Below, piece after piece: positions 9,411 to 18,458 of a stretch of 64,000 bases of DNA. This DNA comes from Asaia lannensis NBRC 102526. Lineage in GTDB: Bacteria; Pseudomonadota; Alphaproteobacteria; Acetobacterales; Acetobacteraceae. Within the stretch, counting starts at the first letter, position 1; each line of letters opens with the position of its first letter. The position numbers and the translations under genes are program-made. Location: the NCBI RefSeq assembly GCF_024054035.1, contig NZ_JAMXQU010000004.1, forward strand, positions 62,001 through 126,000, given 5' to 3'. Below the pieces are notes generated by a model. That model was given only the letters and a program-made list of their open reading frames with translations. It was not told where the DNA came from and searched no databases.

Positions 9411-10049
9411 ATGACACCAAAAAAAGATTCTCCCCCACGGCGCGGCCGTGGACGCCCACCCGGTTTCGACCGCGCGCGCGCGCTCGGACAGGCTATGACC
9501 CTGTTCTGGGATCGTGGTTATGAGGGGACGAGCTTCGACGATCTGATTGCCGTGATGGGGATCAGCGCATCGAGCTTCTACAATTCCTTCACGAGCAAGG
9601 AGGCGCTCTATATCGAGGCCGTCGAGGCCTATGCCCGAAAGGCAGGACGCTGGTTCACCGAGGCGCTCGAACGTGAGGGGACGACGCGAGACGCGTTCGG
9701 TGCCCTGCTGACAGCTGCAGCCTCGGCCTTCACCTGTCCGGATACGCCGGCAGGCTGCATGATTGCCGTCGCGGCCACGCAATGCTCACCAGCACAATCC
9801 AGGCTGCGCGACATGATGATCGCCCAGCGCCATATGGCCGAGGATCTCATGCAGGCGCGCCTGCGTCGGGGTATTGCCGAAGGCGATCTGCCTGAGACGG
9901 TCGATGTGGGCCTCATGGCTGCGTATTTCGGGGCTGTGATGACCGGTATGGGCGTCCAGGCGAGAGACGGGGCATCTTTCGAAACCCTGAATGCCATAGG
10001 AGAGCTGGCGCTTTGCGCGCTATCGGGAAAAAACCGGTTGGCTATTTGA
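9411..10049 (+). CDS. TetR/AcrR-family transcriptional regulator
   Basis: A 212-residue regulator. An Arg/Pro-rich N-terminal arm (R-R-G-R-G-R-P-P) precedes a TetR helix-turn-helix with G-Y-E-G-T-S-F-D-D-L and the recognition helix S-A-S-S-F-Y-N-S-F. The C-terminal half, with C-P-D-T-P-A-G-C-M, is typical of the YcdC/AcuR-like branch. The ATG at 9411 is preceded by GGAG and starts at the natural arm; the frame continues upstream to 9342 but would cross the operator. The divergent reductase is the likely target. Confidence 0.88.
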   Translation: MTPKKDSPPRRGRGRPPGFDRARALGQAMTLFWDRGYEGTSFDDLIAVMGISASSFYNSFTSKEALYIEAVEAYARKAGRWFTEALEREGTTRDAFGALLTAAASAFTCPDTPAGCMIAVAATQCSPAQSRLRDMMIAQRHMAEDLMQARLRRGIAEGDLPETVDVGLMAAYFGAVMTGMGVQARDGASFETLNAIGELALCALSGKNRLAI

Positions 10050-10238
10050 AAATCACGGCAGGGAACTGGACAGGTGCTGCATAGTGCTCGTTATTATTTG
10101 AAAAATAAGTGAAGCGAACGTGCGTTGAAGAATATGAACGCGGACTTTAGATAGCGCGCTGAACAGAAGCATTAACTGCGTACATCATCAGGGGGTCGCA
10201 TCGGGCGCTCTCTCCCGGTTATCATCCAGAAAGTGACG

Positions 10239-11549
10239 ATGCGGCCCATGTCTACAGATAATACTGCTCCCATGACCCAGTCTCCCGCACCCCAGTCTTC
10301 GGATCAGCCTGCCGACCAGACGCCACCTGCTGCGCCCGCTCAGCCTGCTGTCATCAACCCCTATGTTCTGCCGCCAGACCTGCCGACCAACGATGCAGGG
10401 CAGGGGATCCATTTCGACTTCAACTGGGGCGCACGCGTTCTGCTGCCAAAACGTCCTGACGGGCGCTGGCGGGCAACGCTCACGGATCTCGACAATTCCA
10501 CGATCATCTTTCAGGGCGAGCTGGAAGAAGGGCATCTGTCGTCCACCAAGAAATTCTTTATCCGCTTTGCAATCGATGTCGAGCGTCTGTCACCGGACGG
10601 CACCGAGACCAAGGTATTGCGTCATGAATTCGATGCGCGCGGCAAGATCGTGCTTGTTCAGCTGCCGGTCGGCACGCTTGGCGACACGATGGGCTGGTTT
10701 CCCTATGTCGCGCGCTTTGCAGAGCAGAGCGGTGCGCGGGTCATCTGCACCATGGCCAAGGTGATCATTCCCCTGTTCGCCAAGGCCTATCCCGGGATCG
10801 AGCTCACAACGAAGGAAGAATTCGAGCAGAGCCCGCTCAGATCGCAGGTTTACGCCAGCTATAATATCGGTCTGTTTTTCGAAGACGACGATACCATCCA
10901 CCAGCCCTGCGATTTCCGCTATGTCGGCCTGCATCGTACGGCAGGCTATATTCTGGGTGTCGATCCGACGGAAGCGCCCCCCAGGATTGTGCTCGATGAC
11001 GATACGCGGCCCATCGAGGAGCCATATGTCTGTATCGCGACACAGGCCTCGGCCCAGTGCAAATACTGGAATAATCCGGGCGGCTGGCTGGGGGTTATTA
11101 CCTATCTGAAAAAGCAGGGCTACAGGGTAATCTGTATCGACCAGAAGCCGTTCAGCGGTGCTGGGATCGTCTGGAACCAGATCCCTAACGGCGCCGAAGA
11201 TGAGACAGGCAACCGACCGCTGAGCGAACGGGCGCGCTGGCTCAAGCATGCCGATCTTTTCATCGGTCTCAGCTCGGGTCTGTCCTGGCTGGCCTGGGCC
11301 ATGGGCACAAAAACGGTCATGATCTCGGGGTTCACGCACCCGAACAACGAGTTCTACACGCCATGGCGTATCATCACCTGGCATTCCTGCAATTCGTGCT
11401 GGAACGATCCGCGTCACAAATTCGACCATAACGATTTTCTGTGGTGCCCGAGACACGCCAATACCGATCGTCAGTTCGAATGCTCTAAACTCATCTCGAC
11501 CGACGTCGTCACGAAGACCATCGCTCAGGCCCTCGATCTGCAGGTCTGA
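10239..11549 (+). CDS. Autotransporter strand-loop-strand O-heptosyltransferase (TibC/AAH family)
   Basis: A 436-residue protein of the TibC/AAH family, which transfers heptose from ADP-heptose onto serines of beta-helical adhesin repeats in the cytoplasm. A Pro/Ala-rich tail of about 45 residues precedes the enzyme. Four cysteines near the C-terminus (C384, C387, C403, C415, spaced C-x2-C-x15-C-x11-C) match the iron-binding finger known in TibC; G-L-S-S-G-L-S-W-L-A is the probable nucleotide-sugar site. GTG 10233, ATG 10239 and ATG 10248 are all possible starts. No adhesin gene is adjacent; the best candidate target starts at 24486. ADP-heptose must come from genes elsewhere. Confidence 0.85.
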   Translation: MRPMSTDNTAPMTQSPAPQSSDQPADQTPPAAPAQPAVINPYVLPPDLPTNDAGQGIHFDFNWGARVLLPKRPDGRWRATLTDLDNSTIIFQGELEEGHLSSTKKFFIRFAIDVERLSPDGTETKVLRHEFDARGKIVLVQLPVGTLGDTMGWFPYVARFAEQSGARVICTMAKVIIPLFAKAYPGIELTTKEEFEQSPLRSQVYASYNIGLFFEDDDTIHQPCDFRYVGLHRTAGYILGVDPTEAPPRIVLDDDTRPIEEPYVCIATQASAQCKYWNNPGGWLGVITYLKKQGYRVICIDQKPFSGAGIVWNQIPNGAEDETGNRPLSERARWLKHADLFIGLSSGLSWLAWAMGTKTVMISGFTHPNNEFYTPWRIITWHSCNSCWNDPRHKFDHNDFLWCPRHANTDRQFECSKLISTDVVTKTIAQALDLQV

Positions 11550-11869
11550 AACCTGTTGCTATCGCCGCGAGAACCATTGCGGTTCTCGCTGGCGTTTCCG
11601 GCGGCCCTTCTCAGACGAGGCAGTACCTGGAATGAAAATCCGCAGGTAGGGTCGCGCGGGAAGCATTATCGAACACGATGAAGGTCGGGCTTGTCTGTCG
11701 GGTCAGTCCGACCGGGCGTCGCCATGCGATGACGCGCTCCGGCCTGGTTCAGGCAGGGTTTCAGTCGTGTCGCGCGTTCGACCTGGCGTGTCTGTCGCCG
11801 CAGCTTGAGGGTGGCCCGGTCGAATGGGCCGTTTGTGGTCTTGTGGTCGCCGGAAGCGCGATGGCAGGG
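11550..11869. other. Intergenic region between heptosyltransferase and mazG
   Basis: This 320-base gap between convergent genes holds the hairpin at 11567-11589. An 83-codon frame from 11678 runs into the mazG 3' end and has no recognisable content or ribosome site. I see no RNA gene. Confidence 0.5.
11567..11589 (+). terminator. Hairpin after the heptosyltransferase gene
   Basis: A perfect 9-bp stem, GCGAGAACC / GGTTCTCGC, with a 5-base loop, 18 bases after the stop codon. The following T content is low. Confidence 0.6.
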
Positions 11870-12700
11870 TCAGGCGGCAGTCAGCGCGGCAAGTCTGATC
11901 TTGACGTCACGCCAGAGCGCCTCCTGTGAAGCAAGGTCCAGTTCGGCCAGCGTGCTTCCTGTCTCGGCGAGAACGGCTTCCATCGTTTCCACGCGCCGGG
12001 TAAATTTTGCATTGCCGTGTCTCAGGCAGGCTTCAGGATCGAGGCCGAGTTTTCGCGCAAGACTGGCAACCGTGAAAAGGACGTCGCCGATTTCGTCTTC
12101 GAGGCGGGCCTTGTCGCCGCCGGGCAGTTCTGCGCGTACCTCGTTGAGTTCCTCATCGATCTTTTCGAGAACCTGCTCCGGTGTTTCCCAGTCAAAGCCG
12201 ACACGCGCTGCGCGTTTTCCCAGCTTTTCGGCCCGTATCAGAGCGGGCAGAGCAGGCGCAATGCCTGCCAGAATGCCGTATTCCGCTTTTGCGTCGCGTT
12301 CGGCCTGCTTGTTGCGTTCCCACAGATCGGGGTCGAGTGCCTGATCGCCGAACACATGGGGGTGGCGACGGATCATCTTGTCGCCAATCATGCGTGCGAC
12401 GTCAGCAAAATCGAAGCGACCGGCCTCCTGTGCAATGCGTGCCTGATAGACGACCTGAAGCAGAAGGTCGCCCAGCTCGTCCGGGAGGGCTTTCCAGTCC
12501 TGCCGGGCAATGGTGTCCATCACCTCATAGGCTTCCTCGATGGCGAAGGGGGCGATCGTCTCATGGGTTTGCACCCTGTCCCAGGCGCAACCCGTCTGTG
12601 GGTCGCGCAGACGCTCCATAATGGCGATCAGCCGATCGAGTGCTGCTGCGGCGTCGTGTTCCGAGGTCCCGGATGAGGGTTGGGAGGCTGTCTGGGTCAA
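11870..12700 (-). CDS. mazG: Nucleoside triphosphate pyrophosphohydrolase MazG
   Basis: A 276-residue all-alpha NTP pyrophosphohydrolase that cleaves (d)NTPs to NMP and PPi, cleaning aberrant nucleotides. It has two MazG repeats, the first with I-E-E-A-Y-E and D-E-L-G-D and the second with D-E-E-L-N-E and D-E-I-G-D; these acidic clusters bind magnesium. The start is TTG at 12700, preceded by GGAG; the next Met (12619) would remove the D-R-L-I-A-I segment conserved in the family. It lies 53 bases downstream of the exported methyltransferase gene on the same strand. Confidence 0.92.
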   Translation of the reverse strand: MTQTASQPSSGTSEHDAAAALDRLIAIMERLRDPQTGCAWDRVQTHETIAPFAIEEAYEVMDTIARQDWKALPDELGDLLLQVVYQARIAQEAGRFDFADVARMIGDKMIRRHPHVFGDQALDPDLWERNKQAERDAKAEYGILAGIAPALPALIRAEKLGKRAARVGFDWETPEQVLEKIDEELNEVRAELPGGDKARLEDEIGDVLFTVASLARKLGLDPEACLRHGNAKFTRRVETMEAVLAETGSTLAELDLASQEALWRDVKIRLAALTAA

Positions 12701-12753
12701 GGGAGGCTCCGGGTGCAGTGGTGTCTTGCCCCGGAGTATAGGCAGCCCTCAGG

Positions 12754-13584
12754 TCAGTGGCCATTGCCCTTGTCGAACGGCTTCTGGAATTTAAGGACAG
12801 CCTGATCCGTGCGGCCTCTGATCGATTTGTCGAAAACGGGCAGGCGATGGGTATCATCGCCATTATGCAGAACGGGACTGCTGGTCACGAGCTGAAAACC
12901 GACGCTTTCCACCTGTTTGATCACCAGTGCCGGGTCGATACGGTGCAATGTTGTCGGCGCGATCGTTCCTGAGCCCGGTTCGGCTACATGATCGATGACC
13001 ATGAAGATGCCGCCGGGTTTGAGTGCCTGATAGATGGCACGGTCCATACGCTGCGCCGTTTCCGGACCCATGCTTCCATAGACATCGTGATAATTCTGCG
13101 AGGTCCACACCAGATCGAGCGGTTGGGAGACGTGAAAGTCCACGATCGGTGTCATGACGACAGAGACATTGCCATAAGCAGGTGTGGCGGCAATGGCCTG
13201 AGCCGTCTGGGCAAGCTGCGGATGGCGTGCAGCCATTTCGGCAGGAATGACAGCGTAGACATGGCCCCCCGCACCGACTTCCAGACTGAGCAGGCGCGTG
13301 AAATAGCCGCTACCCGGCATCAGGTCGGCCACGACGGCGTTTCTGGGCAGAGGCACCAGAGACAGGAGATCGAGCGGTTTACGCAAGGCGTCGCGTGCGC
13401 GATCGGTCTCCGGTCTGACCGGCGATGAAAGCAGTTCAGGCCCCGGTTGAGCGGCCATACTGTCTTTCGGTGTGTCGCGGTTCGCCGCGGCAGCGTGAGA
13501 GGGCGGTGCTGACAAGACCCCGTTGAGCAGCAACGCGCCCGTCAGGGCGCCGGTAAGAGAGAGAAAAGACTTCATTCCGGCCAT
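12754..13584 (-). CDS. Class I SAM-dependent methyltransferase with an export signal
   Basis: A protein of about 273-276 residues. The N-terminus (starting at 13584 or, two codons on, at the better-spaced ATG at 13575) is a hydrophobic signal peptide ending S-H-A-A-A. A Rossmann methyltransferase domain follows, with motif I V-A-D-L-M-P-G-S-G-Y-F-T and a later L-K-P-G-G. It belongs to the group of predicted exported methyltransferases (COG4798-like). How SAM would reach the periplasm is unclear, so the real activity may differ. Substrate unknown. Flanked by mazG and an amino acid permease on the same strand. Confidence 0.75.
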   Translation of the reverse strand: MAGMKSFLSLTGALTGALLLNGVLSAPPSHAAAANRDTPKDSMAAQPGPELLSSPVRPETDRARDALRKPLDLLSLVPLPRNAVVADLMPGSGYFTRLLSLEVGAGGHVYAVIPAEMAARHPQLAQTAQAIAATPAYGNVSVVMTPIVDFHVSQPLDLVWTSQNYHDVYGSMGPETAQRMDRAIYQALKPGGIFMVIDHVAEPGSGTIAPTTLHRIDPALVIKQVESVGFQLVTSSPVLHNGDDTHRLPVFDKSIRGRTDQAVLKFQKPFDKGNGH

Positions 13585-13629
13585 CCTGACTTTGGCCCTC
13601 TAAGAGAGGGTCGGGGCTTTGAGACTGTC

Positions 13630-15006
13630 TTATCTGTTTCGCCTGCACAAGGCGTAGAGCCCCATGATTACGGCGACACTCGCCAGACTGGCGAGAATGG
13701 TCTGGCGCTGGGCCGGTTGAACGAGCATGGCCATCACCACAAGGCCCACGGCGCCAAGCGTGCCGATGTTCAGGCTCGTTCCGAAAGGCAGGGTAAATGC
13801 CCTGTTCTGCGGATCCCGCAGGCGGAAGATGCGATGCGAGGAGACGATCAGGCCGTAGATCAGCAGCATGACGGCACCGGTCGCCCCCAGAAGAAAAGCG
13901 AAGATCAGCTTGGGTGAGAGGATCGAGCAGAACGCCACAAGCAGGCCGATAAGGCTCGAAAACGTCACGGCACGTTGTGGGACCTGCATTTTGGACAGCT
14001 GGGCGAACCAGCGGGGTGCATCGCCAAGCTCGCCCAGGCCACGCAGGGTGCGCGATGTGATGTAGATGCTCGAATTGAGACAGGAGAGAATGGCGGTGAA
14101 GACAACGACCTGCATCAGTGTCGCGGCACCCGGAACGCCGATATGGCGCATGACTGTTACGAAGGGCGAGTAGCCGGGTTCGATGGCCGTCCAGGGGACG
14201 AGTGTCAGGATCAATATGATCGAGAGCACATAGAACAGGGTGACGCGCACGCCGATGGTGCGTGTCACGCGGGCCAGGTTCTCTTCGGCATTCTCCGATT
14301 CTGCAGCGGCGACCGTCGCGGATTCCGACCCGATCATGGAAAAAAGAACGGTCGGAACGGTTGCGAGGACAGCACCCCAGCCATGGGGAAACAGGCCGTC
14401 ATGGCTGAAAACGTTATGAACGACCTTCGGGTGCGGGCCGATGAAATGGCTCAGACTGAGCAGGCCGAGTGCACAGAAGGCAATAATCGTAGCGACCTTG
14501 ATCAGCGAAAGCCAGAATTCGCACTCACCGAACACGCGCACCGAAACAAGGTTGATAAGATTGACCGCGATGATCAGCGACGGTGCGAGAATCCAGATAG
14601 GCAGAGCGACCCAGTCCTGCAGGGCGATTCCGGCGCCGATCGCCTCGGAGCCGATTGTGACGACCCAGAACAGCCAGTAGAGCCAGCCGGACAGAAAACC
14701 TGCCCAGTTTCCGTGGGCTGCGCGTATGCAGTCGATGAACGTGCCGATTCCCGGTCTGGCGAGAAGCATTTCACCCAGCATGCGGATCACGATGACGACC
14801 AGAAGACCCGTGCCGATATAGGTCAGAAGAATGGCAGGGCCAGCGGCGGCGATAGCGGCAGAACTGCCGATGAACAGGCCAGCACCGATAACACCGCCAA
14901 GCGCGATCATGGCAATATGGCGGTCTTTGAGCTTGCCGCCTTGCAGCAGGGGCGGTTCCCCCTCATGGGGAAAACCTTGGTGGGAGAGAGTATCTTTATC
15001 CATCAT
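13630..15006 (-). CDS. Amino acid permease (APC superfamily, AAT-like)
   Basis: A 458-residue inner-membrane transporter with about twelve hydrophobic segments. The first helix has G-G-V-I-G-A-G-L-F-I-G, the unwound substrate-binding segment of amino acid permeases. The N-S-S-I-Y-I-T-S-R-T-L loop is typical of the GABA/proline/aromatic amino acid branch. The substrate, imported by proton symport, cannot be decided from sequence. ATGs at 15006 and 15003 are adjacent. The methyltransferase gene follows 45 bases downstream. Confidence 0.87.
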   Translation of the reverse strand: MMDKDTLSHQGFPHEGEPPLLQGGKLKDRHIAMIALGGVIGAGLFIGSSAAIAAAGPAILLTYIGTGLLVVIVIRMLGEMLLARPGIGTFIDCIRAAHGNWAGFLSGWLYWLFWVVTIGSEAIGAGIALQDWVALPIWILAPSLIIAVNLINLVSVRVFGECEFWLSLIKVATIIAFCALGLLSLSHFIGPHPKVVHNVFSHDGLFPHGWGAVLATVPTVLFSMIGSESATVAAAESENAEENLARVTRTIGVRVTLFYVLSIILILTLVPWTAIEPGYSPFVTVMRHIGVPGAATLMQVVVFTAILSCLNSSIYITSRTLRGLGELGDAPRWFAQLSKMQVPQRAVTFSSLIGLLVAFCSILSPKLIFAFLLGATGAVMLLIYGLIVSSHRIFRLRDPQNRAFTLPFGTSLNIGTLGAVGLVVMAMLVQPAQRQTILASLASVAVIMGLYALCRRNR

Positions 15007-15073
15007 ATGTTGGACAAAGCCATGTAAATGCTTACTTCGTCCAGATGGAATATTTTAGTGAAGGAATGAATTG

Positions 15074-15979
15074 ATGACACGGGTCTTCATCGACGGTGAG
15101 GCTGGAACGACAGGACTGGGCATCAGGGAACGTCTGCGCGGCCTGCCTGTCGAGGTTCTCTCGATCGATCCTGCCAGACGAAAGGACCCGCAGGCGCGAC
15201 GCGAGATGATGGCGCGTGCCGATCTCGTCGTTCTGTGCCTGCCCGATGATGCCTCGCGTGAGGCCGTGGCGCTTGCCGAAGGGCTGGAAGATGTACGCAT
15301 GCTCGATGCCAGCTCCGCTCATCGTGTGGCCGATGGCTGGACCTATGGCTTTCCCGAGCTCGATTCCGGGCAGGCTGCGCGTATCGAAACGGCCCGCTAT
15401 GTGTCCAATCCCGGCTGTTACCCGACAGGCGCGATCGCCCTGCTTCGCCCTCTCGTCGATGCCGGTCTGATCCCTGCCGACCAACCTCTGACGATCAATG
15501 CTGTCAGTGGTTATAGCGGCGGCGGACGGAGCGAGATCGAGGCCCACGATCAGAATGGCGGCCCCGCTTTCGAGCTTTATGGGCTCGGCCTTGAGCACAA
15601 GCATGTGCCCGAGATCATGCGTTTTTCGGGGCTCGAATGCCGTCCGCTTTTCGTGCCGTCGATCGGTCACTTCGCTCAGGGAATGATCGTCTCCATCCCG
15701 CTTCATCTGGCATCGCTGCCCGGTCACGTTACCGGGGCGGATCTTGAGGCCTGTCTGCGCGCGCGGTACGAGGGGGCCAGCCAGGTGAGCATCGAGTCAC
15801 CCGATATCGCCCGGCTCGATGCCGCCGTTCTGGCAGGCCGTGACACGATGGAGTTGCGTGTGCACAGCAATGACGCGCGCCGCCAGGCTGTGCTTACGGC
15901 CCGCCTCGATAATCTGGGCAAGGGGGCGTCAGGGGCGGCTCTGCAGAATATCCGTCTGATGTGCGGCGTCGCGGCGTAA
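15074..15979 (+). CDS. argC: N-acetyl-gamma-glutamyl-phosphate reductase, short class
   Basis: A 301-residue NADPH enzyme for the third step of arginine synthesis, reducing N-acetylglutamyl phosphate to the semialdehyde. An N-terminal D-G-E-A-G-T-T-G-L dinucleotide motif is followed by N-P-G-C115-Y-P-T holding the catalytic cysteine, then S-G-Y-S-G-G-G. The length marks the shorter class 2 form rather than the roughly 340-residue type. The ATG at 15074 has AAGGA 8 bases upstream; the TTG just before is less likely. It is divergent from the permease with a gap of 67 bases. Confidence 0.93.
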   Translation: MTRVFIDGEAGTTGLGIRERLRGLPVEVLSIDPARRKDPQARREMMARADLVVLCLPDDASREAVALAEGLEDVRMLDASSAHRVADGWTYGFPELDSGQAARIETARYVSNPGCYPTGAIALLRPLVDAGLIPADQPLTINAVSGYSGGGRSEIEAHDQNGGPAFELYGLGLEHKHVPEIMRFSGLECRPLFVPSIGHFAQGMIVSIPLHLASLPGHVTGADLEACLRARYEGASQVSIESPDIARLDAAVLAGRDTMELRVHSNDARRQAVLTARLDNLGKGASGAALQNIRLMCGVAA

Positions 15980-16015
15980 AGTCGGCGTAACGGCAAATTC
16001 ATCGCAAGCCCCAGC

Positions 16016-16040
16016 GAACCCGGAACGGTGTTTCCGGTTC
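16016..16040 (+). terminator. Probable argC terminator hairpin
   Basis: GAACC-c-GGAAC pairs with GTT-t-CCGGTTC with single-base bulges, 36 bases after the argC stop. T-richness follows only loosely. Confidence 0.45.
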
Positions 16041-16190
16041 TCATCTGTTCTGGAGTGGAAGGGTCTTTCGGCAGCGTCTCATGCCGGTTGCGCATGCCCA
16101 CTCCACAAAAACGGCATACAGTGTCTGCATCGCGATTGGGGTATCGGAAACATAGGGGGTGTCTCTGGGCCCCGGGAGACTGGGAGACGA

Positions 16191-18218
16191 ATGAGGGCAC
16201 CCTCCGCACAATCCGTATCAGGTAGCAGCGACAACCATGTTCTGGATTGGCTGCCCTTGCTGGCCTGTCATGTCGATGGCGATGGACGCATCTCCTATCT
16301 GAACGGGAACTGGGCCAGTTTTTCCGGCCTGGACCGCAGGCCCGGTGCGCTGAACTGGACCGAACTGATCGATGGCGCGGACAGGCCTCTCCCCTGCCGT
16401 TGTCCCGATGCGCTGGATTACTGCATCCAGCGTCACGTGATCTTGCGCCATCACGACGGAGAGCCTGTGGAAACGGATCTGCACTGGCAGAAACTGGGCC
16501 TGCAGGAAGGAGGTGGATGGATTTTATTCGCCCATCCGGAGGCCGATTTTCCGCTGCTGCAATCGGGCCTGTCCCGTCTGTCCGGCGTCAGGCCCGCAGG
16601 TGAGCGCGCGGCGGGTCACGCTTCAGTCAGCGGCCTCGCGACGGGAAGGGGGCCGGCAGAACGAGGGGAGACGGCGGGAGAGGTTCCGGATCGCGCCAGA
16701 GGGGCGCGCGACGCTGGTGGCCGCGATACCGGTGGGCACGATACGGGGAAGCACGATACAGGCGCCTCCACGACCGACACCCTGTTCGAGCCAGCTTCCC
16801 GGGCCGAGGGCATAACGGGGAGCCTTCCCCTGCCACCGCCTGGTGCCTCTCTCGGCGCAAAAGAAAGCCGGTTCCTGCACACGACGCATCGTCCGGAGGT
16901 GGGGGACGAGGAGGGAGGACCGACAAAAGACCGGCTGACAGGGCTACCGACATGGCGCGCTTTCGAAGGCGAAGCGGAAGCCCTTCTGGCGGCAGCCGCG
17001 TCTAAGAGCAGGACAATTGGATATCTGCTTGTCGATATCGATTATCTCGGCGATCTGAACGATCTCTACGGCAACGATATCGGCGATCTCGTGCTGCGTC
17101 TCGTCGCCGATCGCCTGACCCTGCTCACGGCAGGGGGCGGGTTGATGACAAGAAGCGGCGATGATGAATTCACGGTTCTCATTACGGGCGAAGTCAGCCC
17201 TGAGACGCTGGCAGCCCATGCCCAGGCCCTGCTGAGCTTTGTCGACCTGCCTATCAGGATCGGGACGCAGCAGATCACATTCGGGCTGAGTATCGGGGCA
17301 GCCCTTTTCCCGCAGGATGGCGATACGCTTGCACGGCTGCAGCATCACGCGGTTCTTGCCGTCAATGACGTCAAGGCACGCGGTCGGGGTGGCTACAGGC
17401 TGTTCGATCCTGGCATGGTCAGGCCCGGCGACGGGGTAACGGCACAATCGAACCTGATAAGACATATGTTGCGAGAAGATCTGGTGTATCCGGCCTATCA
17501 GGCCATGGTGCGTCTGTCAGACAACCGGATTATCGGTGCCGAAGCCCTGATGCGCTGGAAGCATGAAGGGGGGCGGGTTTCCGGCCCCGAAGCGTTCCCG
17601 GAGATCTTCCGCTCCTACGATCTGGCAACGCGTGTCTCGGCCCGTGTCCACGAGCGTGTTTTTCAGGATCTCGTCCAGTGGCAGCGTATGGGCATCATGC
17701 CGCCGCATATCTCCATCAATGTCGCGCCGGTGGAATTCATGCAGGACGATTACGCCGAGAAGCTGCTTGCGCGTCTCGACCGTTTCGGTCTTCCGGCGAA
17801 GCTGATCGAACTCGAACTGACAGAGCATGTGCTCTATCAGAACAGCGATCAGTTTATCCATCGTGCGCTGACGCTGCTTCGACGGGCCGGCATGCGGATC
17901 ACGCTCGACGATTTCGGGACAGGCTATTCCTCGCTGAGCTTCCTGCGCGATTTCCCTGTTTCATCTATCAAGATCGATCGCAGCTTCATCCGTCAGATCT
18001 GCACAGAGGCATCGATGGAGGTGATTGTCGAGGCGATCATCCGTTTCGGGCAGGCTGTATCGGTCGATGTCGTTGCTGAAGGGGTCGAGACGGCTGAACA
18101 GCTTGCCATGCTGCGACGTATCGGATGCCCTGTGGCGCAGGGCTATCTGTTCTCGCCTCCGGTGGTATCGAGCCGATTTGCCGCATTGCTGGGCGGGTCA
18201 CGGCTCCTGCCCTTGTGA
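16191..18218 (+). CDS. PAS-GGDEF-EAL protein, probable c-di-GMP phosphodiesterase with degenerate GGDEF
   Basis: A 675-residue signalling protein: a PAS-like sensor (about 10-115), a long low-complexity linker (about 130-245), a GGDEF domain (about 250-400) and a C-terminal EAL domain (about 420-670). The cyclase motif reads R-S-G-D-D-E-F (321-327), so the second glycine of GGDEF is Asp and cyclase activity is doubtful; it may bind GTP as a regulator. The EAL domain keeps E451-A-L, D-D-F-G-T-G-Y-S-S, K-I-D-R and A-E-G-V-E-T, so c-di-GMP hydrolysis looks intact. GGGAGA precedes the ATG. No membrane segment is seen. Confidence 0.88.
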   Translation: MRAPSAQSVSGSSDNHVLDWLPLLACHVDGDGRISYLNGNWASFSGLDRRPGALNWTELIDGADRPLPCRCPDALDYCIQRHVILRHHDGEPVETDLHWQKLGLQEGGGWILFAHPEADFPLLQSGLSRLSGVRPAGERAAGHASVSGLATGRGPAERGETAGEVPDRARGARDAGGRDTGGHDTGKHDTGASTTDTLFEPASRAEGITGSLPLPPPGASLGAKESRFLHTTHRPEVGDEEGGPTKDRLTGLPTWRAFEGEAEALLAAAASKSRTIGYLLVDIDYLGDLNDLYGNDIGDLVLRLVADRLTLLTAGGGLMTRSGDDEFTVLITGEVSPETLAAHAQALLSFVDLPIRIGTQQITFGLSIGAALFPQDGDTLARLQHHAVLAVNDVKARGRGGYRLFDPGMVRPGDGVTAQSNLIRHMLREDLVYPAYQAMVRLSDNRIIGAEALMRWKHEGGRVSGPEAFPEIFRSYDLATRVSARVHERVFQDLVQWQRMGIMPPHISINVAPVEFMQDDYAEKLLARLDRFGLPAKLIELELTEHVLYQNSDQFIHRALTLLRRAGMRITLDDFGTGYSSLSFLRDFPVSSIKIDRSFIRQICTEASMEVIVEAIIRFGQAVSVDVVAEGVETAEQLAMLRRIGCPVAQGYLFSPPVVSSRFAALLGGSRLLPL

Positions 18219-18272
18219 GGCCCGGTATCCGTTGCCTTTTGGGCGGATACTCGCTAACACTTCGCGCATCGT

Positions 18273-18356
18273 GCGAGAGTGACGGAACGGTAGACGTAGT
18301 CGGCTCAAAATCGACCGCCGCAAGGCATGGGGGTTCGAATCCCCCCTCTCGTACCA
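18273..18356 (+). tRNA. tRNA-Leu (anticodon CAA)
   Basis: Folds as a class II tRNA. Acceptor arm GCGAGAG pairs with CTCTCGT, anticodon stem GTCGG/TCGAC encloses loop CTCAAAA with anticodon CAA (18306-18308), a long variable arm follows, and the T arm is GGGGG-TTCGAAT-CCCCC. CCA is encoded at 18354-18356. It reads UUG codons. Confidence 0.93.
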
Positions 18357-18458
18357 GATTTTTCATCGAAAGAATGTGAGCGACCCGGGCATGACTTGCG
18401 CCTTTGGGTCTGCCTCCGGCATATCTCGCGAAGTTTCTTCCAGCTTGCCGGACCCATC

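Noticed and set aside
11678-11929. An 83-codon plus-strand frame before mazG
   Set aside because: Runs into the mazG 3' end, no ribosome site, no recognisable content.
13975-15027. A 350-codon plus-strand frame over the permease
   Set aside because: Antisense to a clear membrane transporter; composition is typical of a shadow frame.
18327-18458. Upstream extension of serC
   Set aside because: It would start inside the tRNA-Leu gene; the ATG at 18459 begins the conserved protein.
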